In this document: positions 10,453 through 20,609 of the stretch, in pieces | Layout of the letters: every line of letters starts with the position of its first letter | Numbering within the stretch: position 1 is the stretch's first letter | DNA from: Paracamarosporium sp. OC-R06-R3 | Lineage: Eukaryota > Ascomycota > Dothideomycetes > Pleosporales > Didymosphaeriaceae | Length of the DNA stretch: 64,000 nucleotides | NCBI GenBank assembly: GCA_019828545.1 | Contig: JACVRA010000306.1 | Coordinates: 61,163 to 125,162 of the forward strand | Direction: 5' to 3' | The notes under the pieces: model-generated | What the model was told of the DNA's origin: nothing | Database searches by the model: none | The model's input: the letters and a program-made list of their open reading frames with translations, nothing else | Position numbers and translations under genes: made by a program

Positions 10453-12351
10453 TTACAACTTGCTACCGGTCTGCCTCCGCTTCTCCTTCTCCTTATCCCT
10501 GAGCATCCGTCGCAAAATCTTACCAGATGGGCTCTTTGGGATTGCGTCAATGAACTCGATACCTCCTGTGATCCACTTGTACTTGGCCTTCGTATTCTCA
10601 ACATGTTTTTGAATGGATCGTGCCAACACGCGATCAATCTCTTCGACGCTTACAGACGGAGACTTTACGACAAAGGCTTTAGGTACCTCACCAGATTTCT
10701 CGTCGGGTATTTGGATCACGGCACAATCGTTGACCGCAGGATGGGTGAGGAGGTGTGCTTCGAGCTCGGCGGGAGCGACTTGATGGCCCTGTAGATTGTT
10801 AGTTGAGTTAGACGAACTGAGATTGGAGTGGGACTTACCTTGACCTTGATGAGCTCTTTGATGCGGTCGACAATGAAAATGTGCTCGTTACCCGAAGGCG
10901 CTTTGCGGATGACTGCTTCGTCTCCAGTACGCATATAACCTTTGCTATTTAGTATATGATGTTCATAATTTGATTCACTTACCATCTTGGAACGTTTCCC
11001 TGTTGGCCTTCTCATTGTTCAAATACCCTAGAACAACAGCGGGAGACTTGACGAGCAGCTCGCCCGGTTGATCGTATCCTGTGATTTCATTTCCTTCCAG
11101 AGTGACAATTTTACACTCAATGCTGGGAAGCAATGAACCACTGGAACCGAACCATATATCATCGGGCGACGTTGAGCATACCACCGTGCACGTCTCGGTA
11201 AGCCCATATCCTTGTCGAATCTTCCAGCTTGGAAAGATGGCCTGTAGATCGTCCGCAGTTTCTTTCCCCAGTGGTGCGGCTCCAGTAAATATAGCCCATA
11301 CACTGCTAAGATCAAATTTCTCGCGTGTAGCTTTGTCCTTTGCCATCAAAATGATGATAGGAGGTACCAAGTATAGCGAATTGATTCTGAATCTCTGCAC
11401 TGATCCGAGCATTTGCGCGAAGTCAAACTTAGGAAGGACTATCACACCGTCGCCTCGATATGCAGACACATGGCAGATGACAATCAGAGAGTAGATATGT
11501 GACATGGGTAGCAGGCCTAGAACATTCTCTGTGTACTCGGATTGAGTGCCTGGTTGCTGCAACTTCTGTCGCGTGGGGCCGTCAAAAGCCTTAATCTGCA
11601 TTGTGTTCGCAATTACATTGCGATGCGAGATCATCACACCCTTGGGCAGACCCGAAGTCCCGCTAGAATAGCACAGAAAGGCGGTTCTCTTTGCCCCCTC
11701 ACCTTGTGCCAGTTTCAGCGGCTCCAAGCGATCCAACTTTGCGCCCTCGCGAATGAAGTCATCCACTGTCTTCATACCGGGAGGTGCGACCTTGCCTCCA
11801 GTAAGCTCTTTGGGCACCTCCAAGATATAAATGCGATTGTCCGGTATCCCAGATCTTTTCGCAGCTGTTTTCGCGGTCTCGAGCAGGGGAAGGCAGGTGA
11901 AGAGACATTTTGCGCCCGAGTTTTTCAGTTGATATTCGAGTTCGGCGGCGCTATACGCAGCGTTCGCGGGTGTCTGGAGGCCGCCAAGGCGATGGGTAGC
12001 CCATGCCAATGGGACTGTGTCAAGCGCATTCACGCTGAATACACCAATAACCTTGTCCCACTCGGTGCCTTCATTCGGCCGCCATCCAAGTTCCTTGGCG
12101 AGCCCTCGGGCGAGGTAGTCGACGCGCTCCTTGACCTCCAACGCCGAGTACTCCTTTCCCGTTATACCGCACGTAAAAAATGGACGTGAATAGCCGAGCG
12201 GATGGCGCTCATAGTTGTCATCCAGGATAAAGTCAGCGACGGTGATAGAATCGGGCGGATCGAAGGGAAGCTTGGGAACCCATGATGGCGGATAGAAGGG
12301 CCTGCGATTGGGTCAGTGGCCAGCCTTCACTTGGGATGGTCGCGCTCACAT
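10453..12351 (-). CDS. Peroxisomal acyl-CoA ligase (4-coumarate:CoA ligase-like, ANL superfamily)
   Basis: Adenylate-forming enzyme that activates a carboxylic acid with ATP and then transfers it to CoA. Exons: 12351-12350 (two bases of the start codon), 12301-10983, 10939-10839 and 10788-10453; 585 residues. Landmarks are the AMP-binding P-loop YSSGTSGLPKGV (about 212-223), the GYGLTET adenine motif, GYMRTGDEAVIRK and the C-terminal lysine motif in PKSPSGKILRR. The protein ends GSKL, a canonical type 1 peroxisomal targeting signal, so it should act in peroxisomes, probably on a fatty or aromatic acid entering beta-oxidation. Donors GTGAGC, GTAAGT and GTAAGT are canonical and phase is kept. 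Oddity: the ATG is split AT|G by the first intron. Homologous proteins begin with the same MPFYPPS-like sequence as far as I can judge, supporting this start. Confidence 0.85.
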
Positions 12352-12407
12352 GGTGTTAGGAGTGTCGGTCTGAGGCACGGCAGAGCGCGTGTGAAGAAGG
12401 AGAGAAG

Positions 12408-12464
12408 CTAGGGGTTCGGAATGCCCTCCAGATAGACCGAGGGTGCCGGAAGCTGCATCTTCAT
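12408..12464 (-). other. Upstream ORF in the ligase leader (18 codons)
   Basis: An ATG at 12464, followed two codons later by a second ATG, opens an 18-codon frame ending with TAG at 12408-12410. It lies 57 nt ahead of the split start codon and out of frame with it. It could dampen translation of the ligase if the transcript starts far enough upstream; no transcript evidence is available. Confidence 0.4.
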
Positions 12465-12870
12465 TGGTGCGGGGAAAGCTGTTACAGAAAGCTGGGGTAG
12501 CACCGTGTAGCCGAGGCTCACGTCTTAGAAGAGCCTAGTGTGTCGGCAGGGGTAATTTAGTGTTTGGCTGAGGCAATCCATTGAATGGCAACGTAAAATA
12601 TCCTCGAGTAGGAAGCTCTTCGTTTGTGTGTACGGTGCGCCGCTAAGATAACGTCATGACCTTGCTACTGTACCATGGTAACCTATGTGACTTTGAGACT
12701 ACCACCGTTCTCTCAGCACTCACCTTCACCTTGCGTCTTCTCGAGGTAAAGGATGAGGCTAAGCTATTGCAAAACGCCTTGAGTCGTCCTCAACGGGCTG
12801 CCTAGTGGTTGTCTGTAACTTCAAATCCAGTCACTAATATCTTCTTCATGATTATACTCTGTTAGTCATC
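12465..12870. promoter_or_regulatory. Divergent promoter between acyl-CoA ligase and AlkB-like gene
   Basis: About 400 bp separate the ligase leader (minus) from the AlkB-like start (plus). By position it must drive both genes. I see no clear TATA box or binding-site cluster. Confidence 0.45.
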
Positions 12871-15717
12871 ATGGCGTTGGTGGACCGTGAGACGGCTTTA
12901 ATCGGCCGTGTTCCCAGCGAAGAGAATGTGCAACAATTCGTCGATACAGAACTGGAATTGAGCGACATACCTGACGATCTTTCTGAATGTTCACAGGCGA
13001 TGGAAGCCCAAGATACGGCAGAACGAAGGCAAAACACACGCAAGTCTAGCCCGAACCCATCGACTCTTGTTATTCCCTCAATCCCGACAGCGCTTCGAAG
13101 GAGCCCACGAATCCAACGACGTTCTGTCAAACTCTCCCGGGCAGGAGTCAGAAGTCAATCACCGGAGCCTCACCCTGTACCTAAACCGAAGCCTCATTCC
13201 CTAGTCGTGGTGTTGAACTTGGGTAATAACTCCTTGAAACGAATTCAGGATTCCAGCCCAGTAGCCACAGAGGATTTGACCCCACCAAAATCCATCAAAC
13301 GAAAGCGCGCAACGCACGATATAAAGACTTCGTCTCCAAAGAAAAGCCTAAAGAAAAGCCGGGCGTCAACAGACGAAAACTATAATATTGAAGGCCAGGA
13401 TGCGGTGGCTCAGTCACCAGATGAAAACTCTTCCACTCTTCAGGCTGCTGGAACTATACTGAACCCGTCATCAATGAACAATTTTGCAGTATCTGACACT
13501 CTCTGGTCCACGGCAAAACAATTAATGGCGTATGCACAGCCAGTCGGAAGACCACAGCTGCACAAAATGAAACCGGAGCCGGGAGGTCAACCTTTAGTGT
13601 GGGCGAAGGATCGGTTTTCTCTCTGTGAAACTGTGCCCAATTGCAAGCTGTATCAGAGTGGCTCTTATACGAAGGATGGGCTTGCCTACGCCTACTTGTT
13701 CTCCGATACTCCTTTGCCGCGTGACTTCGCGGACGGTAGCGTCATTATAGCGCGTGCACCCGGCGGCATGGAACAGCTGAACACAAAAACCAAGGAAAGA
13801 GGCGTCGCCAAAGATCAGAAGGAAAATCACAAGACCACAGCACTGAGGAACACTATGAAGGCCTACAATCCGGTCATCCTGATCACAAAAGATAACAACA
13901 AGCTTATGCCTTCACGGATGCCACATCAATATTGTGTGCTTGGGCACTTCAAGCCAACACACATATGGTGGGAGGAGCAGCAGAACCCAGAGAGTAAAGT
14001 GTCCAAGAAGTGCATTAGGTACCGCTTCGAGAGGCTAAACCCGTATGGCGAGGCGGCATGGTTTCAGCCAGAGGGCAGCGAAGAGATAGCTCCGTCTGGG
14101 TCACTTCAGCGACCCATCGTTGCATCTTGCCGTTCATGTCGAAAAACGTTTGAGCAAATTTATCTCCAAGGATGGGTGTGCCTCCATAAGGACTGCAAGG
14201 CGTTTTGGAAGCTTCCTACACGTTCAGGTAAGTTATGTAGGCTGGACGGCGATACTCTTGTATATGATCCACGCTTCGTGAAGCAGAAGACGAATTGGCC
14301 AGAAGAGCATCTGCAGTTTCCTTTGGAGTATAGACAAATGGGATTTTCTAAGGACACTAGGGCGGAAGACCTCTACACAAGGGCAGGATGGAACGGAGTG
14401 GTATGTCCGCGATGTCGAGGATGCATCATGCGCATGTCTTTCCTTGGTTGGGATTGCGAAACCCCGGGATGCCACTTTCAAATTCGCGTGCCTCGAAAAG
14501 TTATGTCAGTATCAGCTATCACAGATTCAGGCCCTGCTTTCCCCCTCACAGATGGCTACACACCAAGCCGAGACATCGTTTATGGCAATACAATTCGCAC
14601 CTCCAAGCCAGTCTATGCGAACAACTTTCGCATGAATCGCTACAGCTTCCCGGTGGCCGTTTGCTACGTAGTTCACAACATTGCCAATGATACGATCAAT
14701 AAAGCACCAGGTGGCCCAAATGATATGTTCGAAGAGCTTCAGCGGGTCGATATTGGACTTCGGCGACGCAAAATGGTGTCTGAGAAGCATACGGATCCTC
14801 GATACATACGTCATATGAACGTGAACTTCGGAATGCCATACAAGTTTATCGCTACGGGAATCGATAAGTCGCGGTCGTTTGGAGATGCGGAAGCTCGTGC
14901 AATACCTGATGTTCGCACTCGATTGAACTGGTCCATGAAACAAGTCCTTGCTCGGGATCAGGGTAAATCTCTTGAAGAAGTATCCGCAGAGTGGAGGCTG
15001 ATGGAATTTAATGAAGTATTGGTTTTGTCCTATTTCGAAGATCAAGGGATCGGGTTCCATGATGACGGCGAGCACGGTGTTGGTCCAAACATTGCCACTC
15101 TTAGCCTTGGAGACACTGGTAAAATGGAGATTCGGATGAAGTCGACGCATTACTGCGGAAGGAGTAAGGCTGGCATATACGACTACGAGCACCCTCCCAT
15201 CCCTGGCTGTCTAAAGTATGAGGAGCGAGCAGCTCGTCATGAAGAAATCCTGCGCGAGGCCCCCGCCATGAATACTAAGGCATATTACAAGCAGGTTGCC
15301 GTAGACATGGGCCTCGAGTGGGTTGAGAACCCACCTGTTATTCTCGAAATGGTTCTCGGCCATGGCGATGAAGTCTTTATGATAGGTGCTCCCATTCAAA
15401 CTTACTACGAGCACTCTGTGACGCATAAGGGCCGAATGCGCTTTGCTCTGACTTGTAGGTTCATTGACCCAAACTCGATTGAACCCAAAGATCTGCCTGA
15501 GTTTGAAGTGGGACCAGACATGGGGCAGTATGACGGCGCAAACCTGTCACTGCCCCGCGACGCCGCTGGAAATGTTATTCCCAATGGCTGGAAGTTCGAT
15601 GGAGAGGACGACTTTGACAGATATACAGAAAAGAAAAATGACCTAATCGAGAAGAATGAGAACATAAAGGGAGTTGGTGGTGACGGTGATGATGGTAGTG
15701 ATTGCGATGGAGACTAG
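12871..15717 (+). CDS. AlkB-like 2OG-Fe(II) dioxygenase with two tandem zinc ribbons
   Basis: Intronless, 948 residues. The first 200 residues are low-complexity, basic and Ser/Pro-rich with nuclear-localisation-like clusters (IKRKRA, PKKSLKKSR). Two Cys4 zinc ribbons follow with identical spacing C-x2-C-x13-C-x4-C: C420/C423/C437/C442 and C512/C515/C529/C534, each with a GW just before the third Cys. The C-terminal half is a double-stranded beta-helix oxygenase of AlkB type. The iron ligands are H730-x-D732 (FHDDGEHG) and H848 (YYEHSV), and the 2-oxoglutarate Arg lies in MRFALTCR. AlkB-type enzymes oxidatively demethylate nucleic acids (or sometimes proteins). A nuclear nucleic-acid demethylase is a reasonable inference; the substrate is unknown. 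The C-terminus is an acidic Asp/Gly tail. Its start is the first ATG after the divergent promoter. Confidence 0.8.
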   Translation: MALVDRETALIGRVPSEENVQQFVDTELELSDIPDDLSECSQAMEAQDTAERRQNTRKSSPNPSTLVIPSIPTALRRSPRIQRRSVKLSRAGVRSQSPEPHPVPKPKPHSLVVVLNLGNNSLKRIQDSSPVATEDLTPPKSIKRKRATHDIKTSSPKKSLKKSRASTDENYNIEGQDAVAQSPDENSSTLQAAGTILNPSSMNNFAVSDTLWSTAKQLMAYAQPVGRPQLHKMKPEPGGQPLVWAKDRFSLCETVPNCKLYQSGSYTKDGLAYAYLFSDTPLPRDFADGSVIIARAPGGMEQLNTKTKERGVAKDQKENHKTTALRNTMKAYNPVILITKDNNKLMPSRMPHQYCVLGHFKPTHIWWEEQQNPESKVSKKCIRYRFERLNPYGEAAWFQPEGSEEIAPSGSLQRPIVASCRSCRKTFEQIYLQGWVCLHKDCKAFWKLPTRSGKLCRLDGDTLVYDPRFVKQKTNWPEEHLQFPLEYRQMGFSKDTRAEDLYTRAGWNGVVCPRCRGCIMRMSFLGWDCETPGCHFQIRVPRKVMSVSAITDSGPAFPLTDGYTPSRDIVYGNTIRTSKPVYANNFRMNRYSFPVAVCYVVHNIANDTINKAPGGPNDMFEELQRVDIGLRRRKMVSEKHTDPRYIRHMNVNFGMPYKFIATGIDKSRSFGDAEARAIPDVRTRLNWSMKQVLARDQGKSLEEVSAEWRLMEFNEVLVLSYFEDQGIGFHDDGEHGVGPNIATLSLGDTGKMEIRMKSTHYCGRSKAGIYDYEHPPIPGCLKYEERAARHEEILREAPAMNTKAYYKQVAVDMGLEWVENPPVILEMVLGHGDEVFMIGAPIQTYYEHSVTHKGRMRFALTCRFIDPNSIEPKDLPEFEVGPDMGQYDGANLSLPRDAAGNVIPNGWKFDGEDDFDRYTEKKNDLIEKNENIKGVGGDGDDGSDCDGD

Positions 15718-16411
15718 ATTCTGCTCTATCGCTGCCTATTGGGAGGGATCAAAGCAAGCCTAGCTTCAGTACAATCTGCCTTTTACTACTTATTTAGCCA
15801 TTAAGTCCACCCATGATACATTATCATTCCACTAGTCGCGATTTCCGTTGCGCACATCCACTCCCCCCAAGATATATTATCATCTCAGCAGCCCTGATTT
15901 GTTTCAAGCATCGACTTCATCCCAATTTCACACATATCTCATCACACTCTCTCAGAAACATGTGATTTTGTTACTTATGAGGTGATACATGCTGCACTGA
16001 GACTTCCAAGTTGATTCTTTCCGAGGGTTTTAACAGACGGCGTTTATCAATTCGGCCGGAACTTCAAACGCAACCTAAAAATAACTTTGGTTTTCATGTA
16101 CTGTACACATATAGCGACAACGAAAGAAAAGCTTTTCGTACTCAACGCTGTAGTCTCTGTATCGAGGCGGTAAACGGACGATTCCACAGCGCACTATATC
16201 CAACAAACACCATGTTTTACTTTCACGCTTTTTTGACCATTTGGGACATAAGATCGGTTCCACGAATCAAAATACCCCAGAAGTACGTTTTCCCATCATT
16301 TAATCTATCTTCTTCAAAGGTAAGCTATAGGTAGACTTATATTATAGCACCTCCGTGAAACGCTTAACAGCACAAGTTGCATCCCCATCAGTCCCTAACC
16401 ATACACACAAC
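15718..16411. other. Intergenic between convergent genes
   Basis: About 690 bp of AT-rich 3' flank between the AlkB-like gene (plus) and the reductase (minus). Two near-copies of a short motif are visible (atgatacattatcat near 15812 and agatatattatcat near 15871). Short open frames here look random. Confidence 0.4.
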
Positions 16412-17499
16412 CTAATCCCACGGATCAACAACATATCTAGTTCCGTTTCTACTCTCAAAAACACTCCTTAGGGCTTCATTCACACCTTTCAATCCACCAT
16501 CAATTTTCTGGATGGGAAGAGGCTTGATCAAACCCTTAGTAATCCCTTGCGGTAGATACGTTTCCACGACCCACTTCTGCAAGTCTCGATGCTTTTCCTC
16601 ATACAAAGACTCGGAGTAGGGCTCAAAGACCCGTTCCACACCAGCGGGAAGCTCCTCGCGCCCGGGCTGCATCGTGAACAACCTGCCGCCGCCCTGAGCT
16701 TTGAGCGCAGCTGCCGTTATCATGAGGGTACTTGCGACGGAGACGAAGTCGACTACGACGCTGTATGGACCATGATCTATAAGTTGTTTGATGAGAGTCT
16801 CTTGATCCTGCATATGGTCGATGACGGCCGTGGCGCCCAGCGTTTCGACGAAAGCGCGGTTCTTAGGTGAAGAGGTAGTAACGACTTGGTACCCGGCCTG
16901 ACTCAGATACTGCACCGACAACCCACCGAAACTAGACGAACCGCCATATACCAAAATTCTGATATCCTTCGTTTGAGGTTTGGTGTCGTCTAGAGGTGGT
17001 CGTTCCAGTCCCAGCCTGCCAGTGAATAGCCCGACAACACAGGTTAAGTTCATCATCAGACTCGCCGGTACCTGCAGATCCACCTCATCTGGCATCCTGC
17101 TCACCATCTTATCTCCGCATACTACAAATTGCTGGAACGCACCATATTGGTTTCCTTTAACGTCAAATCTTTTGGAAACTACTACTCGGTCTCCAACGCG
17201 GAAGTCCCTGACGGAAGAACCGATAGCCTCAATTATTCCGCCATATGTGGAACCTAGAATGGCCAGATAGGGCGTATATGGAATGACATTGAGGATGGCG
17301 ATTTTGGCTTCGATGGGATTGAGTGCAATGCACGAGTTCTTAATAAGAAGTTCTGTTGGGCCTGGGATATAGAAGGGAACAGGATGGACTTCTAAGGGAG
17401 CTTTTGGAGAAGGAAGAACTGGAGGAGTAAAGGTTAGTCCTTGAAGAATGAAGCTAGTGAATCTGGAAGCTTACTTGCTGCGAAGTTTGACCTGGACAT
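16412..17499 (-). CDS. Medium-chain dehydrogenase/reductase, enoyl-reductase/quinone-oxidoreductase type
   Basis: Zinc-independent MDR-superfamily oxidoreductase. Two exons: 17499-17475 (25 nt) and 17418-16412, joined by a 56-nt intron with GTAAGC donor, ACTAACC branch and CCTCCAG acceptor; 343 residues. The N-terminal GroES-like domain is recognisable (NPIEAKIAILN, GGIIEAIGSSVRDFRVGDRV). The Rossmann NAD(P)-binding motif follows as VYGGSSSFGGLSVQYLSQAGY. The structural zinc Cys cluster of classical alcohol dehydrogenases is absent. Such proteins occur alone or as trans-acting enoyl reductases in secondary-metabolite clusters, but no synthase gene lies nearby, so a stand-alone reductase is more likely. 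Substrate unknown. Single-codon start supported by the splice phase. Confidence 0.83.
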
Positions 17500-18398
17500 A
17501 CTCGCTTAGAGTAGACTAGTCTGGGGTAGTAAGGCCACAGAGCTGTCGAAAATGTTTGCAAGGTTCTCTATTGAAACGTATTTTATCAGAAAGTGAAATA
17601 AATAGAGTTTACAGCCGATTTGTATAGTCCTAGATTGACTGCGATGTAGCTGTTGTTAGTCGCGGCGGACGGACGAATTGTGGCCCAAGAGCGGAAGATT
17701 GCCGCGACGTTTTGTAAGCTTTCTTGTCATAGAGCAAAGTGAAATGAGAAAATCAGCTGATGTCATGTGTCATTACTAACACTCAATTTGGATAATACGC
17801 GTATTCTTCTACAGTTTTGGGCACAAGTGCTTTTTCCTGATGAGTTTTAGTCTATATACCTTTTACGAAGGAGCTTATTTTATTGGCTATTTACTCATAG
17901 TGCTGAAACTATTTAGGCCGAATAGTTAATAAAAACGAGCTTCTTCGTACGTTCATACCGGCCTACGGACCTATAACAGCCAACTTACAATAGCAAGGGC
18001 TGACGGCTAGTCTATCTGTGGATTCTTCACACATATTATCAAGTCCGGCTTCCTATTTTTGTTACTTCACAAGGCTTCAACTGTTGATCGCGATATTATT
18101 GGCTATCCGATGCAAGGAAGCCGGCACAGAGTCTCTTATGGTATCAAGCCTCTTGTCAATAAGCCATCGTCCAGTGGCGTCGCACAGGCTGCAAGGTGCA
18201 TACTTTCAAGAAACACTCAAAAAAGCCAAATATATGGAATCACCTTCTATAAACTACTTATGTGTTGTGCATTAAATGCTCCCACGTGATGAGTTACAGA
18301 GCAGAGGAATGCGCCATTTCTTGCATCAATCATGATCACCCCGGACAAGACGACATCTCAAATATTGCAAAAGCACTTACCATGTAGCTACGCCGCTG
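17500..18398. other. Gene-free stretch upstream of reductase
   Basis: About 900 bp. The first part is presumably the promoter of the minus-strand reductase. The rest is AT-rich, with no recognisable gene or repeat. Confidence 0.4.
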
Positions 18399-20161
18399 TT
18401 ACCCCAGAAATCTCGCAACAAATTCAGCCACCTCCTTCGGCTGCTCCACCATCGGTAGGTGCCCAGCTTTGTCGACAACCTTCAACTCGACGCCTTTCCC
18501 TAAAGAATCTGCCATCCCTTGCATAGTCTTGGGCAAGACTCCATCACCAGCACCTACCACGAACGCACCCTTTCCGTTATACGCCCCCATTCTATCTCTA
18601 AAGTCGTACTGATACAGCGCCTTCACACCATCCTTGAAACCCGCAAGCGAATTCGTTTTCACCATTTCTTTCACTGTAGCAATCCTTTTTGCTAATTCCG
18701 CACTGTCGTAGCTCTCCTTAACGAACCAACGGCGCGTCGTCATCTCCGCAAGCTCCTCGCCAACGATGGGCTCTGAGGTCGACGATGACTTGAGACCTTC
18801 CTTTTCAGCGACCTCGATGCGCTCGCCCCAAGCTTTGGGGTTGGATTCTGGTGCGAAGGAGTTCGTGTCGCAGCCCACGAAAGTGGTAACTCGCTCTGGG
18901 TAGGTGAGTCCGGCGCAGAGCGCTGTCGCGCCGCCTAAACTGACGCCGACAACGCTGGCCGTCTTTGCGCGTAGGGCGTCCATAATGGTGATGATGTCGC
19001 TGGCTAATTTATCCACTGTGACGGTCTCATTCGCCGATGAAGGAAGTGCAGTGCGGCCGCGAGTGTTATAGCGCAGGACGCGGTATTTGTTTCCTGTTAG
19101 TTGGAGGAATTCTTTGACAAAGTCGTCCCAGATGCCGTGTTCGACGAGAATCGAATTCGAAAGGATCAAAAGTGGGGCGTTCGGGTTGGAGGAGCCTTCT
19201 AGGCGGTAAGGGATGTTCACACCGTCTGGTGTGGTAATGAATGATTCGATCGCCGGAACATCCTGGTTGGAAGAAGCTGGATACGTCTTTGTGGCGCCGT
19301 CCGTGGATTCCGCAAGAATAGTGTCGGACGAAGAGAGGGACTCTAGATCTCGCGGTGCCGGCCCGAACGTATAGTATAGATCGTACACTCTCCTGCGCTT
19401 CGACTCAACCACGCTCTCATAGATCTTGTTATTCCAATCTGTGGACGTAGCCTTTTTGAACTCCTCCCCGCCCAGCCCATTCTGCGGTGCATATTCATGA
19501 AGCGCGAGGTACACCTTCTCCCTTCCGTCTTGCAGGTCCAAGTAGCTCGTCACAAAGCGCCTTGTCCGGCGCCAACCCGGCACTTTGGATAACAGTGGAA
19601 CATGCTCTTCGCGATACCATTTGGCCAACTCTTCTTCCTTACCGTCACCCTCCTTTAACGAAAGGAAGACAGCGACCATGACGTTGCCCTCACCCTCATT
19701 CTGCACTTCCTCTAGGACCTTGAAATCTTCAGCTTTCCACTCACCTCCCTCGACCTCATCATAGAACCGCCTGTCAACGTGTATCTGTTTCATTGTATCG
19801 CGTTCTCTCTGGCTTTGCACGGGTGCTTTGCGCAGTCGCGTATACACGTCCTTGGTGAGCATGTCCATGTCGTCGATGTCGTAGATAGCCATCCATTCTG
19901 GTTGTGCTTGGGTCCCAGTGGATGAGGAGGCGGGGAGGTCATTTGCGCGGTACCGGAAGCCGTTCTGGCAGAAGGAGAGGCGGAGGCGACCAGGGCCGTG
20001 CTCGTTGTTGTACCTAGGGACGTGTTTAGCATGGTTGGCAAGGTGGATGCTATAGCAAAGGGGATTGTTACTTACCAGTCATGAAATTGGACAGGAGGCA
20101 GGCCTTCTTTGGGCTGCATTGTTACGTACAGGATGCCGCGGGTAGCATTTTGGGACGCCAT
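18399..20161 (-). CDS. Fusion: two dimeric alpha/beta-barrel modules plus alpha/beta-hydrolase (3-oxoadipate enol-lactonase-like)
   Basis: Two exons, 20161-20076 and 20013-18399 (GTAAGT...CCCTAG, phase kept), 566 residues. The N-terminal third holds two similar ABM/EthD-like modules marked by WYNNEHGP (W29) and WYREEHVP (W161), each followed by a Tyr/Leu-rich strand such as WMAIYDID or VYLALHEY. From about residue 290 an alpha/beta hydrolase resembles 3-oxoadipate enol-lactonases. The nucleophile elbow is GVSLGG with S387 and the catalytic His is H547 (DKAGHLPMVEQP). In the 3-oxoadipate pathway the enol-lactonase opens the lactone to 3-oxoadipate. It lies in the same block as a muconate cyclase, an intradiol dioxygenase and a carboxymuconolactone-decarboxylase-like gene, which strongly supports an aromatic-degradation role. 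The barrel modules could bind an aromatic or quinone intermediate; that is inference. Confidence 0.8.
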
Positions 20162-20609
20162 GGCGGATGGTGGATTGCTAATTGATGCTCTATGAGGCTT
20201 TACGGTACGATATCAAGGAGGGTACGTTTCGGTCCAGACGACGATGAGATCTAGCGAAGGCAAGGGTCGCATTACCCTCGGCGTCATGATGGTGCTCCCC
20301 TCAGGCAGTTTGGAGCTCGCCGATGACATTTGCCGGCTACACTAGCTTGTGGAGCTGCAAAGACATCTGCCCCTCCTCACCAGCTTGTTCCGAGGTCGGA
20401 ACGGAAGTCGGAACGCTACATGCGAGAAAAGACCGCATGCAACAAAATTATATTGTATTCATCAAAACGTGTAGTCTCGTGGGAAATGGGAAAATATATG
20501 TATAACTCGGAATTTTGTTGATTTTTTTCGGCATCTTTCAACCTATCTCGAGCCTACATCTTGGTACGCCAGAGACAATGGTCTACATAAAACCCCAATG
20601 CCAGCAACT
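20162..20609. other. Intergenic, promoter of fused hydrolase
   Basis: About 450 bp between two minus-strand genes of the aromatic cluster. It must contain the promoter of the fused hydrolase and the 3' end of the cyclase. No further gene is seen. Confidence 0.45.

Noticed and set aside
14527..15192. 221-codon open frame on the minus strand
   Set aside because: It lies wholly inside the AlkB-like coding sequence on the other strand, shows no family pattern and starts without a supported ATG context.
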